Assembly: GCF_018100795.1 (NCBI RefSeq) | Contig: NZ_JAGJDY010000004.1 | Location: 186,001-250,000, forward strand | Direction: 5' to 3' | Length of the DNA stretch: 64,000 nucleotides | Source of the DNA: Alteromonas sp. MMG017 | GTDB taxonomy: Bacteria > Pseudomonadota > Gammaproteobacteria > Enterobacterales > Alteromonadaceae | Shown here: positions 9,399-18,860 of the stretch, one piece after another | Layout of the letters: every line of letters begins with the position of its first letter | How positions within the stretch are numbered: the first letter of the stretch is position 1 | Position numbers and translations under genes: made by a program | The notes under the pieces: model-generated | What the model saw: only the letters and a program-made list of their open reading frames with translations | What the model was told of the DNA's origin: nothing | The model's database searches: none

Positions 9399-10487
9399 CT
9401 AACTATCGACGCTAACTTCACTTAGCGTCGATAGTAAATAGGTGCCTTTCCCTGCGGCCTTCGCTTGATAAAGCTCATTATCGGCCTGGTTAATTAAGCC
9501 TTCTAATGTTTGCCCTTTCACATTGGTTACTACCACGGCACCAATAGAACAGGAGACGGTTTTAGCTGATGCATTTGATGCATGAGGTAGTGCTTTATCA
9601 TCCCACGTATCAAGTATTTGCTGGCAACTTTGTTCTACTTGCCTTGCAGACACCCCACTGACAATAACCATAAACTCTTCGCCACCATATCGGCCTAGAA
9701 TATCAGTTTGACGTTGAAACACGGCGCGCATCACATCAGCCTGTGCCACAATGGCATCATCACCTTGTTGGTGACCAAAGGCATCGTTATATTTCTTAAA
9801 GTCATCTAAATCGAGCATAAATACAGCGAAAGAAAGGTTCTGCCTTTTACTGAGCGACAGTAATCTCTCGCCTTCTTTCATCAGGGCCCGTCTATTAAGG
9901 AGATTGGTTAGCGGGTCTTCCCGGCTTAAGGTGTTTAGCTTTTTATTCGTTGATTTTAAGAGGATCACTATTCTGTCTAAGCGGTATTTTGCATAAGCAC
10001 ATATAAATAATGACCCCACCACAAACGATGTTGAAATCATGACGCGGTCGTCATACACAGGCGCAATTACCATCAAACCAATAAAACCAGCGATGCTTAT
10101 TGCCGATGCCACCAACGCCAGCTTGTAGGTAACACCTAATGCAAACACACAATAGAATGCGTATAAAATGGTGCCCTCGTAAGGAAAAGCAAATTCATAT
10201 AGCACCCAACTTTGGTAAATAAGCATATAATTAGCAAAGGTTAACATCACCATTAGCCCTGCAAAAATCCAGCTTCTGGCAGCATAAAAGAATCGAGAGA
10301 ACGAAAGGGCGATAACGGTAAAGATGATGGGTATTTGATATATCAGGCGATTTTGCAAATAAAACTCGTACAAGGGGGATGGTAACATCACCATATCGGC
10401 GAGAATAAAAGAGGCGAGCAAAGCGGCGCCGATAAGAAGTGCAGCTCGAAGCCTTAATATCTCTCTACGCTTTCCTACCGCTTCCAC
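9399..10487 (-). CDS. Membrane diguanylate cyclase (GGDEF)
   Basis: The 362-residue protein starts at a GTG with GGAGA upstream. It has about six membrane spans (residues 15-165) followed by a GGDEF domain. The active-site signature is GRYGGEEF, so it should make c-di-GMP from GTP. RQTD sits five residues before it, the product-inhibition I-site. It lies 47 nt downstream of the hybrid kinase gene and probably forms one transcript with it. A perfect 13-bp stem (9403-9434) overlaps the last codons, but it lacks a T-run on either strand. Confidence 0.9.
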   Translation of the reverse strand: MEAVGKRREILRLRAALLIGAALLASFILADMVMLPSPLYEFYLQNRLIYQIPIIFTVIALSFSRFFYAARSWIFAGLMVMLTFANYMLIYQSWVLYEFAFPYEGTILYAFYCVFALGVTYKLALVASAISIAGFIGLMVIAPVYDDRVMISTSFVVGSLFICAYAKYRLDRIVILLKSTNKKLNTLSREDPLTNLLNRRALMKEGERLLSLSKRQNLSFAVFMLDLDDFKKYNDAFGHQQGDDAIVAQADVMRAVFQRQTDILGRYGGEEFMVIVSGVSARQVEQSCQQILDTWDDKALPHASNASAKTVSCSIGAVVVTNVKGQTLEGLINQADNELYQAKAAGKGTYLLSTLSEVSVDS

Positions 10488-10534
10488 TTTTTTCTCCCGG
10501 CACGGGTAACATCTTTAAGTAAGTATAGACGCTT

Positions 10535-12436
10535 CTATAAGGCTAGCTTAAGTAGGCTACCTTTTAATGCTTCAATAGTGATAGGTTTGGTAACCACGTC
10601 GTTCATACCGTCCTGTTTAAAGGCATCGTGACGCTCTTTAAAGGCTTCTGCTGTAAGCCCAATAATAGGTATTTGGCTTATATCACTTGGTAAACTTCGA
10701 ATACGTTTAGTGGCTTCAACACCGTCCATCACTGGCATATGAATATCCATAAAGATAACGTCGAATTTTTCTTCTTCCACTTTAACTGTTGCTTTTAAAC
10801 CGTTATCGACATGAGTAACCGCACACCCAAGTTGTTCTAACAGTGCCTGAGCAACCACGGCATTTATCGCATTATCTTCTGCCAGTAATACGCTAATACC
10901 CGGTTTAAGGATTGTATTTTTATTTAGATTACTTTGCGCTTCTTGCAGTGTCGCACTGTCGATAGTACGGGCGCTGACTATGGCAGACATCGTAAAACAC
11001 GACCCTTCACCCACTCGGCTCATAACTTTGACATCGCCACCTAGTATCTGTGAGAGCTCTTTAGCAATAGATAAACCAAGTCCTGTGCCACCATAACGAC
11101 GGGAAATAGAAGAGTCAGACTGGGTAAACTTATCGAAAATATGTTCAAGCCTGTCAGGCTCAATACCAATGCCTGTATCTTTCACAGAAATGACTAAACG
11201 ATTTTCTTCTACCGATGTAGAGGCTACCTTTTTAAGGCTCGCGGTAACCGTTACTGTGCCTTTGTGCGTAAACTTGATGGCATTACTGGCGAGGTTAATT
11301 ACTATTTGGCGCAATTTGGTCACGTCACTGGTAACCAATACCGAGTCTAAATTCTTACTTTTATATTCTAACCGCGTGTGGTTTGCACTCGCATTGATAC
11401 CAAGCAAGGTAATAAGATCGTTCAGCATGCTATCTAAATTAAATTCAGTCACATCAACTTCTGACATGCCAGATTCTATTTTGGATAAATCGAGTACATC
11501 ATTAATCACATTGGCAAGAATAGTAGCCGAAGAGCGTAAATCTGAAGCATATTGCTTTTGCTTGTCATCTAACGGCGTATCTAGCAATAAAGTAGCAAGG
11601 CCTTGAATACCATTTAACGGCGTACGAATTTCGTGGCTCATAACGGCAAGAAAGTCCGTTTTGGCTTTATTGGCAGCTTGTGCCCGCTCTACATAATTTT
11701 CGATGTCTGCAGACATCGCCTCCACATCTTGGGCTAAGTCACTCAGTTCATCTTTCCCACTAACATCAATGCTTACACGCTTATGATTTCCGGCAATACT
11801 GCTCGTTGCATCTTTAATTTTGCCAATGGGGGATATTACAAAATATTGCGTAATTTTACCTATAGAAAAGCTCACTAAAATGACCGTGAACAAGGTAATC
11901 GCAATGGTCAGCCAGGCTATTTTTGATAGTGACGACTCTAGCTCATCGGTAGATTGGCTAACTGTAAGTTTCCAATTCCAAGGGTCAAACTTACTGCAGG
12001 CAAAGAGTACGTATTGATCTCTCCATTCAGACTCACCAAATGCAATATTGGTAGCATTGATGGTGGTGATATTGGCGTTTGTAGTATTAATGGGCGCCCA
12101 CGCTTCATAGGTACTAAATAGCTCAGCCCCCGTTGATTTATCACTGACCGCAAAATGCTTACCGGTTGATTCATGAAGCTCTGCTAGTTCGTCAAATACC
12201 TCTTTTTGATAGGCATCTCTAAATACCGGCACATTTTCTAACCCCGAATCCACCAGCAATTCGTGCCGCTCTCGCACAAACTCAATAAAGGTGAGTGATA
12301 AGGTTTGGGTAAGTAATTGATACTCTCGTTCTCTTACCGAGTCATAAGCCGTCAAATAGGCCCAATAGCCCGTTAGCGCCATCCCTGTAAACAGAATGGG
12401 GATATATATAGCTAAAAGCTTCGACTTAATTCGCAT
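10535..12436 (-). CDS. Hybrid sensor histidine kinase with receiver domain
   Basis: The order in this 633-residue protein is: N-terminal membrane span, periplasmic sensor, second span ([16 protein letters not shown]), HAMP, HisKA with the phospho-acceptor histidine ([16 protein letters not shown]), HATPase ([28 protein letters not shown]) and a C-terminal receiver with phospho-aspartate ([14 protein letters not shown]). It has no output domain, so phosphate likely passes to another protein. It lies 38 nt after a periplasmic binding-protein gene and before a diguanylate cyclase gene. A binding protein signalling through the kinase is inferred from this order. Confidence 0.92.
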   Translation of the reverse strand: MRIKSKLLAIYIPILFTGMALTGYWAYLTAYDSVREREYQLLTQTLSLTFIEFVRERHELLVDSGLENVPVFRDAYQKEVFDELAELHESTGKHFAVSDKSTGAELFSTYEAWAPINTTNANITTINATNIAFGESEWRDQYVLFACSKFDPWNWKLTVSQSTDELESSLSKIAWLTIAITLFTVILVSFSIGKITQYFVISPIGKIKDATSSIAGNHKRVSIDVSGKDELSDLAQDVEAMSADIENYVERAQAANKAKTDFLAVMSHEIRTPLNGIQGLATLLLDTPLDDKQKQYASDLRSSATILANVINDVLDLSKIESGMSEVDVTEFNLDSMLNDLITLLGINASANHTRLEYKSKNLDSVLVTSDVTKLRQIVINLASNAIKFTHKGTVTVTASLKKVASTSVEENRLVISVKDTGIGIEPDRLEHIFDKFTQSDSSISRRYGGTGLGLSIAKELSQILGGDVKVMSRVGEGSCFTMSAIVSARTIDSATLQEAQSNLNKNTILKPGISVLLAEDNAINAVVAQALLEQLGCAVTHVDNGLKATVKVEEEKFDVIFMDIHMPVMDGVEATKRIRSLPSDISQIPIIGLTAEAFKERHDAFKQDGMNDVVTKPITIEALKGSLLKLAL

Positions 12437-12474
12437 AGATATCTGGTACTACTCTTTATTGATAAACGAGATCT

Positions 12475-13497
12475 TTACTGATAAACGTGGTCTTTGGATA
12501 ACTTTAAATACGACGATGGAATAGGAATATGCATCTTTATGGCGGTAGACACGTTCACCCCTATGGTGTATTTATCCATTCTAGTGACAGGCATGCTATT
12601 GGCCTTCTCGCCACTTAAAATTCTTTTGGCCCGTAAGGCACCTGATTTTCCGATACTTTTTTCATCTGCTACAACGCCAAGTAACGCACCTTGCTGCACT
12701 GACTCTATACTTTCGGCAAAAACCGGCAATAGTTTAGTTTCTTTGTAAATAACATTGATGAGATCGTTGGCTTGAAGCAAAGGGCCAGTGGAAAGCCAAT
12801 AGGTATCAACGCCGGATGTTTCTACTTTTTCTTTGAGCGCTTCCACAACATCATCACGCATAGTGTCTAACCCTGAGGTGCCTTCAACGTAGGCGGTCCT
12901 TACAGCCACGAACTTCACGTTATCATACTGGCTCTCGAGTGCTAATAGGCGTTCTACAGAACTTTTTGAAGACGGGTAGTCAGAATGCACTAACCCAATA
13001 GTAATCGGCTCTTCCAGTGCCGAGGCTTTTAGTAAGCCATCAAGCATATCCAACTTTACTTTGGCATCTAATACGTGAGACTCACCGGTTATGTTTGACG
13101 CGCTATTTTCGCCAAACGCAGTAACTATGCCCTCTTTAACTGGGTCTGCCACTGTCATGAATAAAGTAGGGAGCTCAGAAGCCGCTGAAAAGTTGTAAAC
13201 CGCTCGGGTGGCAAGCGTTGCGATTGGCACTAGCAGGTCCGGCGCACCTTTTTCCGTAACAGTTTGCACTATGGTTCTCGCTTGCTCTTCTAATCCCTGA
13301 GCGTTATATATTTCTATGTCTATTTCATGTTCAGGCATAATCAATGTAAGTTCATCGATAAATGCATCTCTTGTATTTGTCACTATGGGCAAGGGGCTTG
13401 TTTCAATGATCGCCACCCGTAATGGTTGAGCTTCTACTTGAGCGTGAAACATAAAACAAAGGAGTATACTCGTGATGAGTAGTGACATTTTTTTCAT
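12475..13497 (-). CDS. ABC-type substrate-binding protein (PF04392-like)
   Basis: This 340-residue protein has a cleavable signal peptide (ending near VEAQ) and resembles the TrpX-like ABC substrate-binding family (LRVAIIETSPLP, PDLLVPIATLATRAV, LPTLFMTVADPVKEG, the NITGESH region, PVFAESIESVQQGALLGV). No ABC permease or ATPase lies nearby. It instead heads an operon with a hybrid histidine kinase and a diguanylate cyclase, so it is more likely a ligand sensor component than a transporter subunit. That role is inferred. Confidence 0.8.
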   Translation of the reverse strand: MKKMSLLITSILLCFMFHAQVEAQPLRVAIIETSPLPIVTNTRDAFIDELTLIMPEHEIDIEIYNAQGLEEQARTIVQTVTEKGAPDLLVPIATLATRAVYNFSAASELPTLFMTVADPVKEGIVTAFGENSASNITGESHVLDAKVKLDMLDGLLKASALEEPITIGLVHSDYPSSKSSVERLLALESQYDNVKFVAVRTAYVEGTSGLDTMRDDVVEALKEKVETSGVDTYWLSTGPLLQANDLINVIYKETKLLPVFAESIESVQQGALLGVVADEKSIGKSGALRAKRILSGEKANSMPVTRMDKYTIGVNVSTAIKMHIPIPSSYLKLSKDHVYQ

Positions 13498-13763
13498 CTT
13501 TATTTAGCCCAACTGTTAAGCTAGTGAGTAGGTGATTAGTTTGAAATATCATAGTGTTAATCGACTCTGCTGCATAGCCGAAGTTCGTATAATATAGGCT
13601 TAAAATACCCATAAGTTTGTTTGTAGATAGTTTATGCTAGTTTGATAGTTAAAAACTGCCCTAGCTGACTAAGCTTTCTATGGTTCAGGGTCGCTATGAT
13701 TAAAGAGCCATGCAACATGGCTAACCCGTTACGGCCAAGTCTATTAAGGATAATAACCATATT

Positions 13764-14450
13764 ATGAGGCGAATAAAATCTCTTATGCCTAGTACTACAC
13801 AAAATGCATGCAGTAGCAATAAAATGACAACGTTAGGTCTATGTTTAAGCCTGTATTTGGCAAGCTTTTCGCCTTTAGCTGGCAACGAAATAACAAACGA
13901 AACATTGAAGGACGAGAGCATGACAGACAAGACAGTGACAAACGAAAAAATGAAGACCTTAACGAAAGAACAAGTCATTGAACAGCTCAACCTCTCCCAT
14001 CATTTTGAAGGTGGCTATTTTCGCCAAAGCTTTAAAGCAGATCACAGAGACAAAGTAACAACTGCGCGTGGTGAACGCACCACTATGACCGCTATTTATT
14101 ACATGCTTACCAACGACAACAGTATTGACCACTTTCATACTAAGTATTCCGATGGTATTGAGTTTTACCACATGGGCTCGCCTATTACTTACCATATGAT
14201 TTACCCAGATGGTCATTACGAAAAAGTGGTAGTAGGGCCTGATATTGCCAATGGTCAGCAGTTGCAACTTGCCGTACCAGGTGGCACTTATAAAGCGGCC
14301 GAGTTAACTGATGGCGACTATGGGTTGGTCAGCGAAGCCGTATCCCCTGGGTGGGAGCCTGAAGATATGATTGAAGTTTTTCAGCATGAATTGCTAGAAA
14401 AATTTCCGCAGCACAAGGCGCTTATCGAACGCCTTGCGAATAAGAAATAG
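13764..14450 (+). CDS. Exported DUF985 cupin-domain protein
   Basis: The C-terminal 150 residues match the DUF985 / YML079-type cupin family: LNLSHHFEGGYFRQSF, TAIYYML, DHFHTKYSDGIEFYHMG, VVGPDIANGQ, YGLVSEAVSPGWEPEDM. Members are usually cytoplasmic and about 150-170 residues. This one has about 75 extra N-terminal residues with a hydrophobic segment (LGLCLSLYLASFSPLAG), so it appears exported. The histidines and glutamate could bind a metal. The function of the family is uncertain. It is divergent from the binding-protein operon. Confidence 0.75.
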   Translation: MRRIKSLMPSTTQNACSSNKMTTLGLCLSLYLASFSPLAGNEITNETLKDESMTDKTVTNEKMKTLTKEQVIEQLNLSHHFEGGYFRQSFKADHRDKVTTARGERTTMTAIYYMLTNDNSIDHFHTKYSDGIEFYHMGSPITYHMIYPDGHYEKVVVGPDIANGQQLQLAVPGGTYKAAELTDGDYGLVSEAVSPGWEPEDMIEVFQHELLEKFPQHKALIERLANKK

Positions 14451-14467
14451 AAACGCCAATTCAAATA

Positions 14468-14494
14468 AATAAGCCTGTTAGAAACAGGCTTATT
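14468..14494. terminator. Bidirectional intrinsic terminator
   Basis: A 12-bp perfect stem (AATAAGCCTGTT / AACAGGCTTATT) with a 3-nt loop lies between the convergent cupin and flavin oxidoreductase genes. It is followed by TATTG on the plus strand and is AT-rich on both sides. Confidence 0.75.
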
Positions 14495-14530
14495 TATTGT
14501 TACTCAGGTTTGCTTTAAGCCCTATTTCAG

Positions 14531-15523
14531 CTAGATGTTTAATTCAGCCAAAAGTGCCACGCTTTTCAGCCTAGCTTCTAGGTTATGAATTGGCATTGAA
14601 ACAATTACCTCATCCACTTCAGTTGCCTCTACAAATTTAGCTAACTGTGCGGCAACCGTCGCTGTTGAACCCACCAGTGCATAACGTAATACATGAGACA
14701 GCATGGCGTGATCTGCTTCGCTGCAAATAGCCGATAAATCGTCTACGGGCTTAGCAAAAGGCTTATTCAGCCCCCGCCTCATATTCATAAACTGCTGTTG
14801 TACCGAGGTGAAAAGATACTGTGCCTCTTCATCGGTATCGGCCACTACCGCCATTACCCCTGCCATTACATAGGGAGAATCTTGATTTTCTGACGGCGTA
14901 AACATAGAACGATACACATGCAAGGCATCGAACAGTTGGTCTGGCGCAAAGTGTGATGCAAAAGAATAAGGCAAGCCTACCGATGCAGCCAATTGCGCAC
15001 TGTATAAACTTGAACCTAACAACCATAACGGAATATGTGTATTGGCACCCGGCACGGCGACAATTTTCTGCCCAGGCTCTGGCGTACCTAAATAGTGTTG
15101 AAGCTCTTTTATGTCATCGGGGTAAGTGTCGACATGGGCGTTACCATTAAGATTGCGCCTTAATGCTTTTGCGGTAGCCATGTCGGTACCTGGCGCTCGA
15201 CCAAGCCCCAAATCAATACGCCCAGGGTATAAAGTTTCAAGCGTACCAAATTGCTCGGCAATAACTAAGGGCGCATGATTAGGCAACATGACACCACCTG
15301 CACCTACACGAATATGATTAGTCGCGCCAGCAATGTTCCCTAGCATAACGGCGGTAGCAGAACTTGCCACGCCATGCATACCGTGATGTTCAGCCAACCA
15401 CACACGTTGATACCCACTACGCTCAGCTTGCTTTGCTAACTCCCTAGAGTTACTTAATGCATTGCTGATGCTCTGCCCTTCAGAAATAGGAGCAAGATCG
15501 AGTAGTGAAAGGGGTAATGACAT
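14531..15523 (-). CDS. LLM-class flavin-dependent oxidoreductase
   Basis: This 330-residue luciferase-like monooxygenase family protein starts with [19 protein letters not shown] and contains [37 protein letters not shown] and [17 protein letters not shown], all typical of the YhbW-like subfamily. Members use reduced FMN to oxidise organic substrates. The substrate is unknown. It lies directly downstream of nothing obviously related and ends the region before the zinc island. Confidence 0.85.
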   Translation of the reverse strand: MSLPLSLLDLAPISEGQSISNALSNSRELAKQAERSGYQRVWLAEHHGMHGVASSATAVMLGNIAGATNHIRVGAGGVMLPNHAPLVIAEQFGTLETLYPGRIDLGLGRAPGTDMATAKALRRNLNGNAHVDTYPDDIKELQHYLGTPEPGQKIVAVPGANTHIPLWLLGSSLYSAQLAASVGLPYSFASHFAPDQLFDALHVYRSMFTPSENQDSPYVMAGVMAVVADTDEEAQYLFTSVQQQFMNMRRGLNKPFAKPVDDLSAICSEADHAMLSHVLRYALVGSTATVAAQLAKFVEATEVDEVIVSMPIHNLEARLKSVALLAELNI

Positions 15524-15676
15524 GGCTAACCTCGTAAACGTTTTTTGCAGTGTATCGCAAACTCAATATACGCCGAAGTGCTTTGCCATGGTTCACCCCA
15601 GATTCGCGATATCGGGCATTGCTTAGCAGATTTTCAGACCCAGTACTTTGCACACCCAGTTACTTTGCCAACCAAA

Positions 15677-16912
15677 CTACTTTGCAGAAAGTGAACTGTG
15701 CAGCGCATTTTTATAGGCTTCGAATGCCGGTATCGCCGAGGTAACAATAGCTGCCAAAGTGATCACACTGACCACTTTCAGCGTTTCTACCGTCAGCAAA
15801 TTAGCACTTAAAAATAGACCATATTGCGATGCCAGCCAATCGCTCGATAAAGTTAACGTTACGCTAAGTAATACTATTGCTGCCACAATAGCTAATAACA
15901 CTAAAATGAGCGCTTCTACTAATACCAAGGTAAAGATAACCCCAGGACCTGCACCTAATACACGCAAAACCGCAATCTCGTTTTTGCGTTGCTGCATAGA
16001 CGCTAGCAACATAGTCGATAAGCCAAACAATGAAGATATGAGCACCAAGATACTGATAACGCGGAGTAGGTTTTCTACCGTGCCCATCATTTGCCAAAGC
16101 TCGGTCAGTGCCACGCCTGGCAGTATGGCCATAAGCCTATCTGTTTTGTAGTTGTTAATATCTCGCTGAAGTTTAAAGGTCGCAAATTTTGAGGTAAGCC
16201 CAAGCATGACCGCCGTTACACTGTCTGGCGTGGTATTTACCGAGGCTGCATCGTTGAGTAATTGGTTTTGCTTTGATGCTGATAAATGAATAGCTTCAAT
16301 CGCGTTTAAACTTACGTGCACGGTTTTATCCACCGGTGTGCCAGTGGCTGCAAGTATGCCGGTAATAGTGAAAGGGGTATTATCATGATTGGTAAAACTG
16401 GTGTTACCAATACCATGAGATATCACCACATGGTCTCCCACTTTATAACCCAGCGCTTTGGCCACATCGGCGCCTATCACAGCTTCAAATAAGCTCGCGA
16501 AGGCTTGACCGTTTTGAAAACTGAGCGCTTGCTTATTACCAAATCTGAAATGCTGAAAATAGTTGTCGTTGGTACCCATTACCCGAAAGCCGCGGTGAGA
16601 ATCCCCTAACGAGATAGGAATTGCCCAGTCTACTAATTGACTTTCTTGTAGTGCTTCATAGCTTTCATATTTGATGTTACTGGTGGGGCTGCCCATCCTG
16701 AACACTGAATACAATAAGAGATTTAGCTGACCGCTTGGGGCGCCAACGATAAGGTCAACATCTGAAATAGTTCGGTTAAAACTCTCTTTTGCCTGCTGAC
16801 GAATGTGCTCAACGCTAAGCAATACGCTAATACTAATTAGCAGCGAAAGAAACGTTAATACCACTGATTTTCTGCGACTACCTAGGCTACTCCACGCTAA
16901 CGACACTAACAT
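15677..16912 (-). CDS. FtsX/MacB-like ABC permease of a Zrg-type zinc uptake system
   Basis: From ATG 16912 the protein has 411 residues: an N-terminal span (VVLTFLSLLISISVLLSVEHI), a large periplasmic domain, and three C-terminal spans, the MacB/FtsX permease layout. The start is set by a TAATG overlap with the ATPase gene, so the two are translationally coupled. In Vibrio cholerae, a permease/ATPase pair of this kind belongs to the Zur-controlled zrgABCDE zinc system together with the DUF2796 protein ZrgA. All those components are present here within 6.5 kb, so a role in zinc uptake is the best inference. I have not assigned zrgB or zrgC because I am not certain of the letter order. Confidence 0.75.
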   Translation of the reverse strand: MLVSLAWSSLGSRRKSVVLTFLSLLISISVLLSVEHIRQQAKESFNRTISDVDLIVGAPSGQLNLLLYSVFRMGSPTSNIKYESYEALQESQLVDWAIPISLGDSHRGFRVMGTNDNYFQHFRFGNKQALSFQNGQAFASLFEAVIGADVAKALGYKVGDHVVISHGIGNTSFTNHDNTPFTITGILAATGTPVDKTVHVSLNAIEAIHLSASKQNQLLNDAASVNTTPDSVTAVMLGLTSKFATFKLQRDINNYKTDRLMAILPGVALTELWQMMGTVENLLRVISILVLISSLFGLSTMLLASMQQRKNEIAVLRVLGAGPGVIFTLVLVEALILVLLAIVAAIVLLSVTLTLSSDWLASQYGLFLSANLLTVETLKVVSVITLAAIVTSAIPAFEAYKNALHSSLSAK

Positions 16913-17670
16913 TACTTGGTCTCCGCTGGCTGTTTTAGCGAAGATTGTTTTAGAGAACACATTTCTACACTGGTTTCAAAAAACTTTTTCAAATACATAT
17001 CGTGACTTACAAATATTAGTGTTGTGTTGTGCTGCTTACACATGTCGATGAGAATGGTCATAAAGGCGTCTCGTGCGGCAGCATCTAAGGCAGACGTAGG
17101 TTCATCAACAAGCAATATTTCTGGTTTGTTGATTAACGCTCGAGCAATGGCTACCCGCTGCTGTTGACCTACACTCAACGCATTAGCAGGCTGCTGCAAA
17201 ATAGTAGCGGGCAAATTAAGCCCGGTCAGTAACGCTTCGGCCGTATCGGCCACATTAGTTTTGCCCGCTTTTGCAAAATAAGTGGCCAGTTCAATATTTT
17301 TAAGCACACTTAGGTAAGGAATTAGATTGAATTGCTGAAATACCACGCCAATATGCTGCGCGCGAAACTTATCTCTTTGCCTAGCTGATAGAGCTGAAAA
17401 GGGCTTGCCAAGTAATGATAATTCGCCACTTTGTGGCGTTAGCACCCCCGCTAGCAAGTTAAGCAAGGTAGTTTTGCCAGAGCCTGAATGACCATGTAAG
17501 AAAACACGATCACCGTAATTCACCTTCCACGTGGGTATATGCAACCCACTGCTATTTGCATCTGCATAATGATAATTAACGTCATTTAGCGCAATAGCAT
17601 TGCCTTGGTTAGGTGCTGCTTTATTGGAGTCTGCTTCATTTTTCAAAGGTTGCTCTGGTGCTGCTGACAA
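16912..17670 (-). CDS. ABC transporter ATPase of a Zrg-type zinc uptake system
   Basis: The 252-residue protein has Walker A (GHSGSGKTT), Q-loop (VFQQFN), signature (LSVGQQQRVAIARAL), Walker B (EILLVDEPTSAL) and H-loop (IFVSHD), as in LolD/MacB-type ATPases. It starts at TTG 17670 with AAGGAG upstream and overlaps the permease start by TAATG. The divergent promoter region carries a Zur-like palindrome at 17825-17836, shared with the DUF3299 operon on the other strand. Confidence 0.85.
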   Translation of the reverse strand: MSAAPEQPLKNEADSNKAAPNQGNAIALNDVNYHYADANSSGLHIPTWKVNYGDRVFLHGHSGSGKTTLLNLLAGVLTPQSGELSLLGKPFSALSARQRDKFRAQHIGVVFQQFNLIPYLSVLKNIELATYFAKAGKTNVADTAEALLTGLNLPATILQQPANALSVGQQQRVAIARALINKPEILLVDEPTSALDAAARDAFMTILIDMCKQHNTTLIFVSHDMYLKKFFETSVEMCSLKQSSLKQPAETK

Positions 17671-17824
17671 TGTGAATCATCTCCTTTTTGCATTACGCCA
17701 TGTTTGCGTAAAAGTGGATGTAGCGGCCTCTCATTCTATTAGGCCGCCATTTAAGCCGAAACTAAGCCTAACTTGGCGTAAGAGTATGCTTAGCTAGACT
17801 TCAAATGTACAATTTCAAACCGTT

Positions 17825-17836
17825 ATGTTATAACGT
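17825..17836. promoter_or_regulatory. Putative Zur operator (divergent zrg-type operons)
   Basis: The sequence ATGTTATAACGT sits within GTTATGTTATAACGTT, a near palindrome of the gammaproteobacterial Zur type. It lies 39 nt before the DUF3299 gene and about 155 nt before the ATPase gene, so it could control both. A second AT-rich half site (TGTTATAATAAT) follows at 17849-17860. Three other zinc-related promoters in this window carry the same core. Confidence 0.7.
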
Positions 17837-17874
17837 TTTACACTAACTGTTATAATAATTCTTGGCTAAATAAA

Positions 17875-18399
17875 ATGATGAAGTTCTTCTTAAGCGCCCG
17901 CATTGGTATTTTTGTCGCGATAGCAGGCATGCTTTTTTATCCTACAACATATGCAGAAGATATCGAAGCGCCTGGCTATCAAGAGATTGAATGGACACAG
18001 CTAATGCCTGAGGAAGATTCGGTGGAAGCCTTTGGTAATCAAGAATTTGATAACGAAGCCACTAACCGTTTTCAACAAGCATTGACATCAACGCAGGTTG
18101 TTAAAACCTTTGAGAATAAGCCTATTCGTATTCCTGGTTTTATTGTTCCGCTTGAAAGCAGCGAATCGCAAATGGTCACAGAGTTTTTTATCGTACCTTA
18201 CTTCGGTGCGTGCATTCATATGCCGCCACCGCCGCCCAATCAAATTATTTACGTAAGTATTGAGCAAGGTGTTGAGCTAGAAGGCTTGTACGACCCATTC
18301 TGGTTTGAAGGCACCTTGGCTATCGACACCACTGAAAATGCGATGGGCACCGCGGCGTACCGTTTAGAGCACGTTAATGTGCAACCTTACGAGGGATAA
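17875..18399 (+). CDS. DUF3299 protein, Zrg-type zinc system component
   Basis: The 174-residue protein has an N-terminal signal peptide (cleaved near YAE) and the DUF3299 core: RIPGFIVPLE followed by EFFIVPYFGACIHMPPPPPNQ. The conserved Cys-Ile-His before the proline run is a plausible metal or partner site. It is the first gene of an operon with a small unknown protein and a second DUF3299 protein. DUF3299 proteins occur in Vibrio zrg loci, so periplasmic help to the ABC transporter is inferred. An ATG one codon downstream is an equally possible start. Confidence 0.75.
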   Translation: MMKFFLSARIGIFVAIAGMLFYPTTYAEDIEAPGYQEIEWTQLMPEEDSVEAFGNQEFDNEATNRFQQALTSTQVVKTFENKPIRIPGFIVPLESSESQMVTEFFIVPYFGACIHMPPPPPNQIIYVSIEQGVELEGLYDPFWFEGTLAIDTTENAMGTAAYRLEHVNVQPYEG

Positions 18400-18855
18400 A
18401 TGATGACACGATTTAACAAACTATTATCTACCCTGCTTGCTTCTTTAACAGTTGTTTCTGCCGCGCATGCATGCGACCTACATGGTGGTAATATGGGTTT
18501 TGGCTTTAGCCGATTACACCCCCTTGCTCAGCAACATTATCAGGCGTCGGCTTTTAAAGCCCTGTCGGTTAAACACGCTAAACAGGTGGATGTTGTTGTT
18601 GATGAAGCCGCCACAGCGAAAATATCTTACGTGATACCGCTACGCTATCGTGATGTAAACGTGAGTTTCATAGGTAGCGATGGCGTTGAAATTGTGGGCG
18701 AAAGCGCGGTATTACTGGAGCAAGATTCCGGCGTTTATAACTTAACATTTACCGTTAAGCGCCCAGGCTCGTCGCACATTTCAATTCAAATAAATGGGTT
18801 GAGTGACGGTAAGCCTTTTTCACTAAATCAGAAAATTGAATTGCGCTCTGCGTAA
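18400..18855 (+). CDS. Small exported protein of unknown function within the zinc operon
   Basis: I do not recognise this 151-residue protein. It has a signal peptide (LLSTLLASLTVVSAAHA) and a mature N-terminus CDLHGGNMGF rich in possible metal ligands (Cys, His, Met). The rest looks like a single beta-sandwich (alternating strands such as KISYVIPLRYRDVNVSFIG and SHISIQINGLSDGKPF). It starts immediately after the stop of the first DUF3299 gene and ends 5 nt before the second, so it belongs to the same operon. A periplasmic zinc-binding or adaptor role is inferred from context only. Confidence 0.65.
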   Translation: MMTRFNKLLSTLLASLTVVSAAHACDLHGGNMGFGFSRLHPLAQQHYQASAFKALSVKHAKQVDVVVDEAATAKISYVIPLRYRDVNVSFIGSDGVEIVGESAVLLEQDSGVYNLTFTVKRPGSSHISIQINGLSDGKPFSLNQKIELRSA

Positions 18856-18860
18856 GAAAA

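Noticed and set aside
9403-9434. Perfect 13-bp stem at the end of the GGDEF gene
   Set aside because: It lies inside the coding end and has no T-run on either strand, so I did not call it a terminator.
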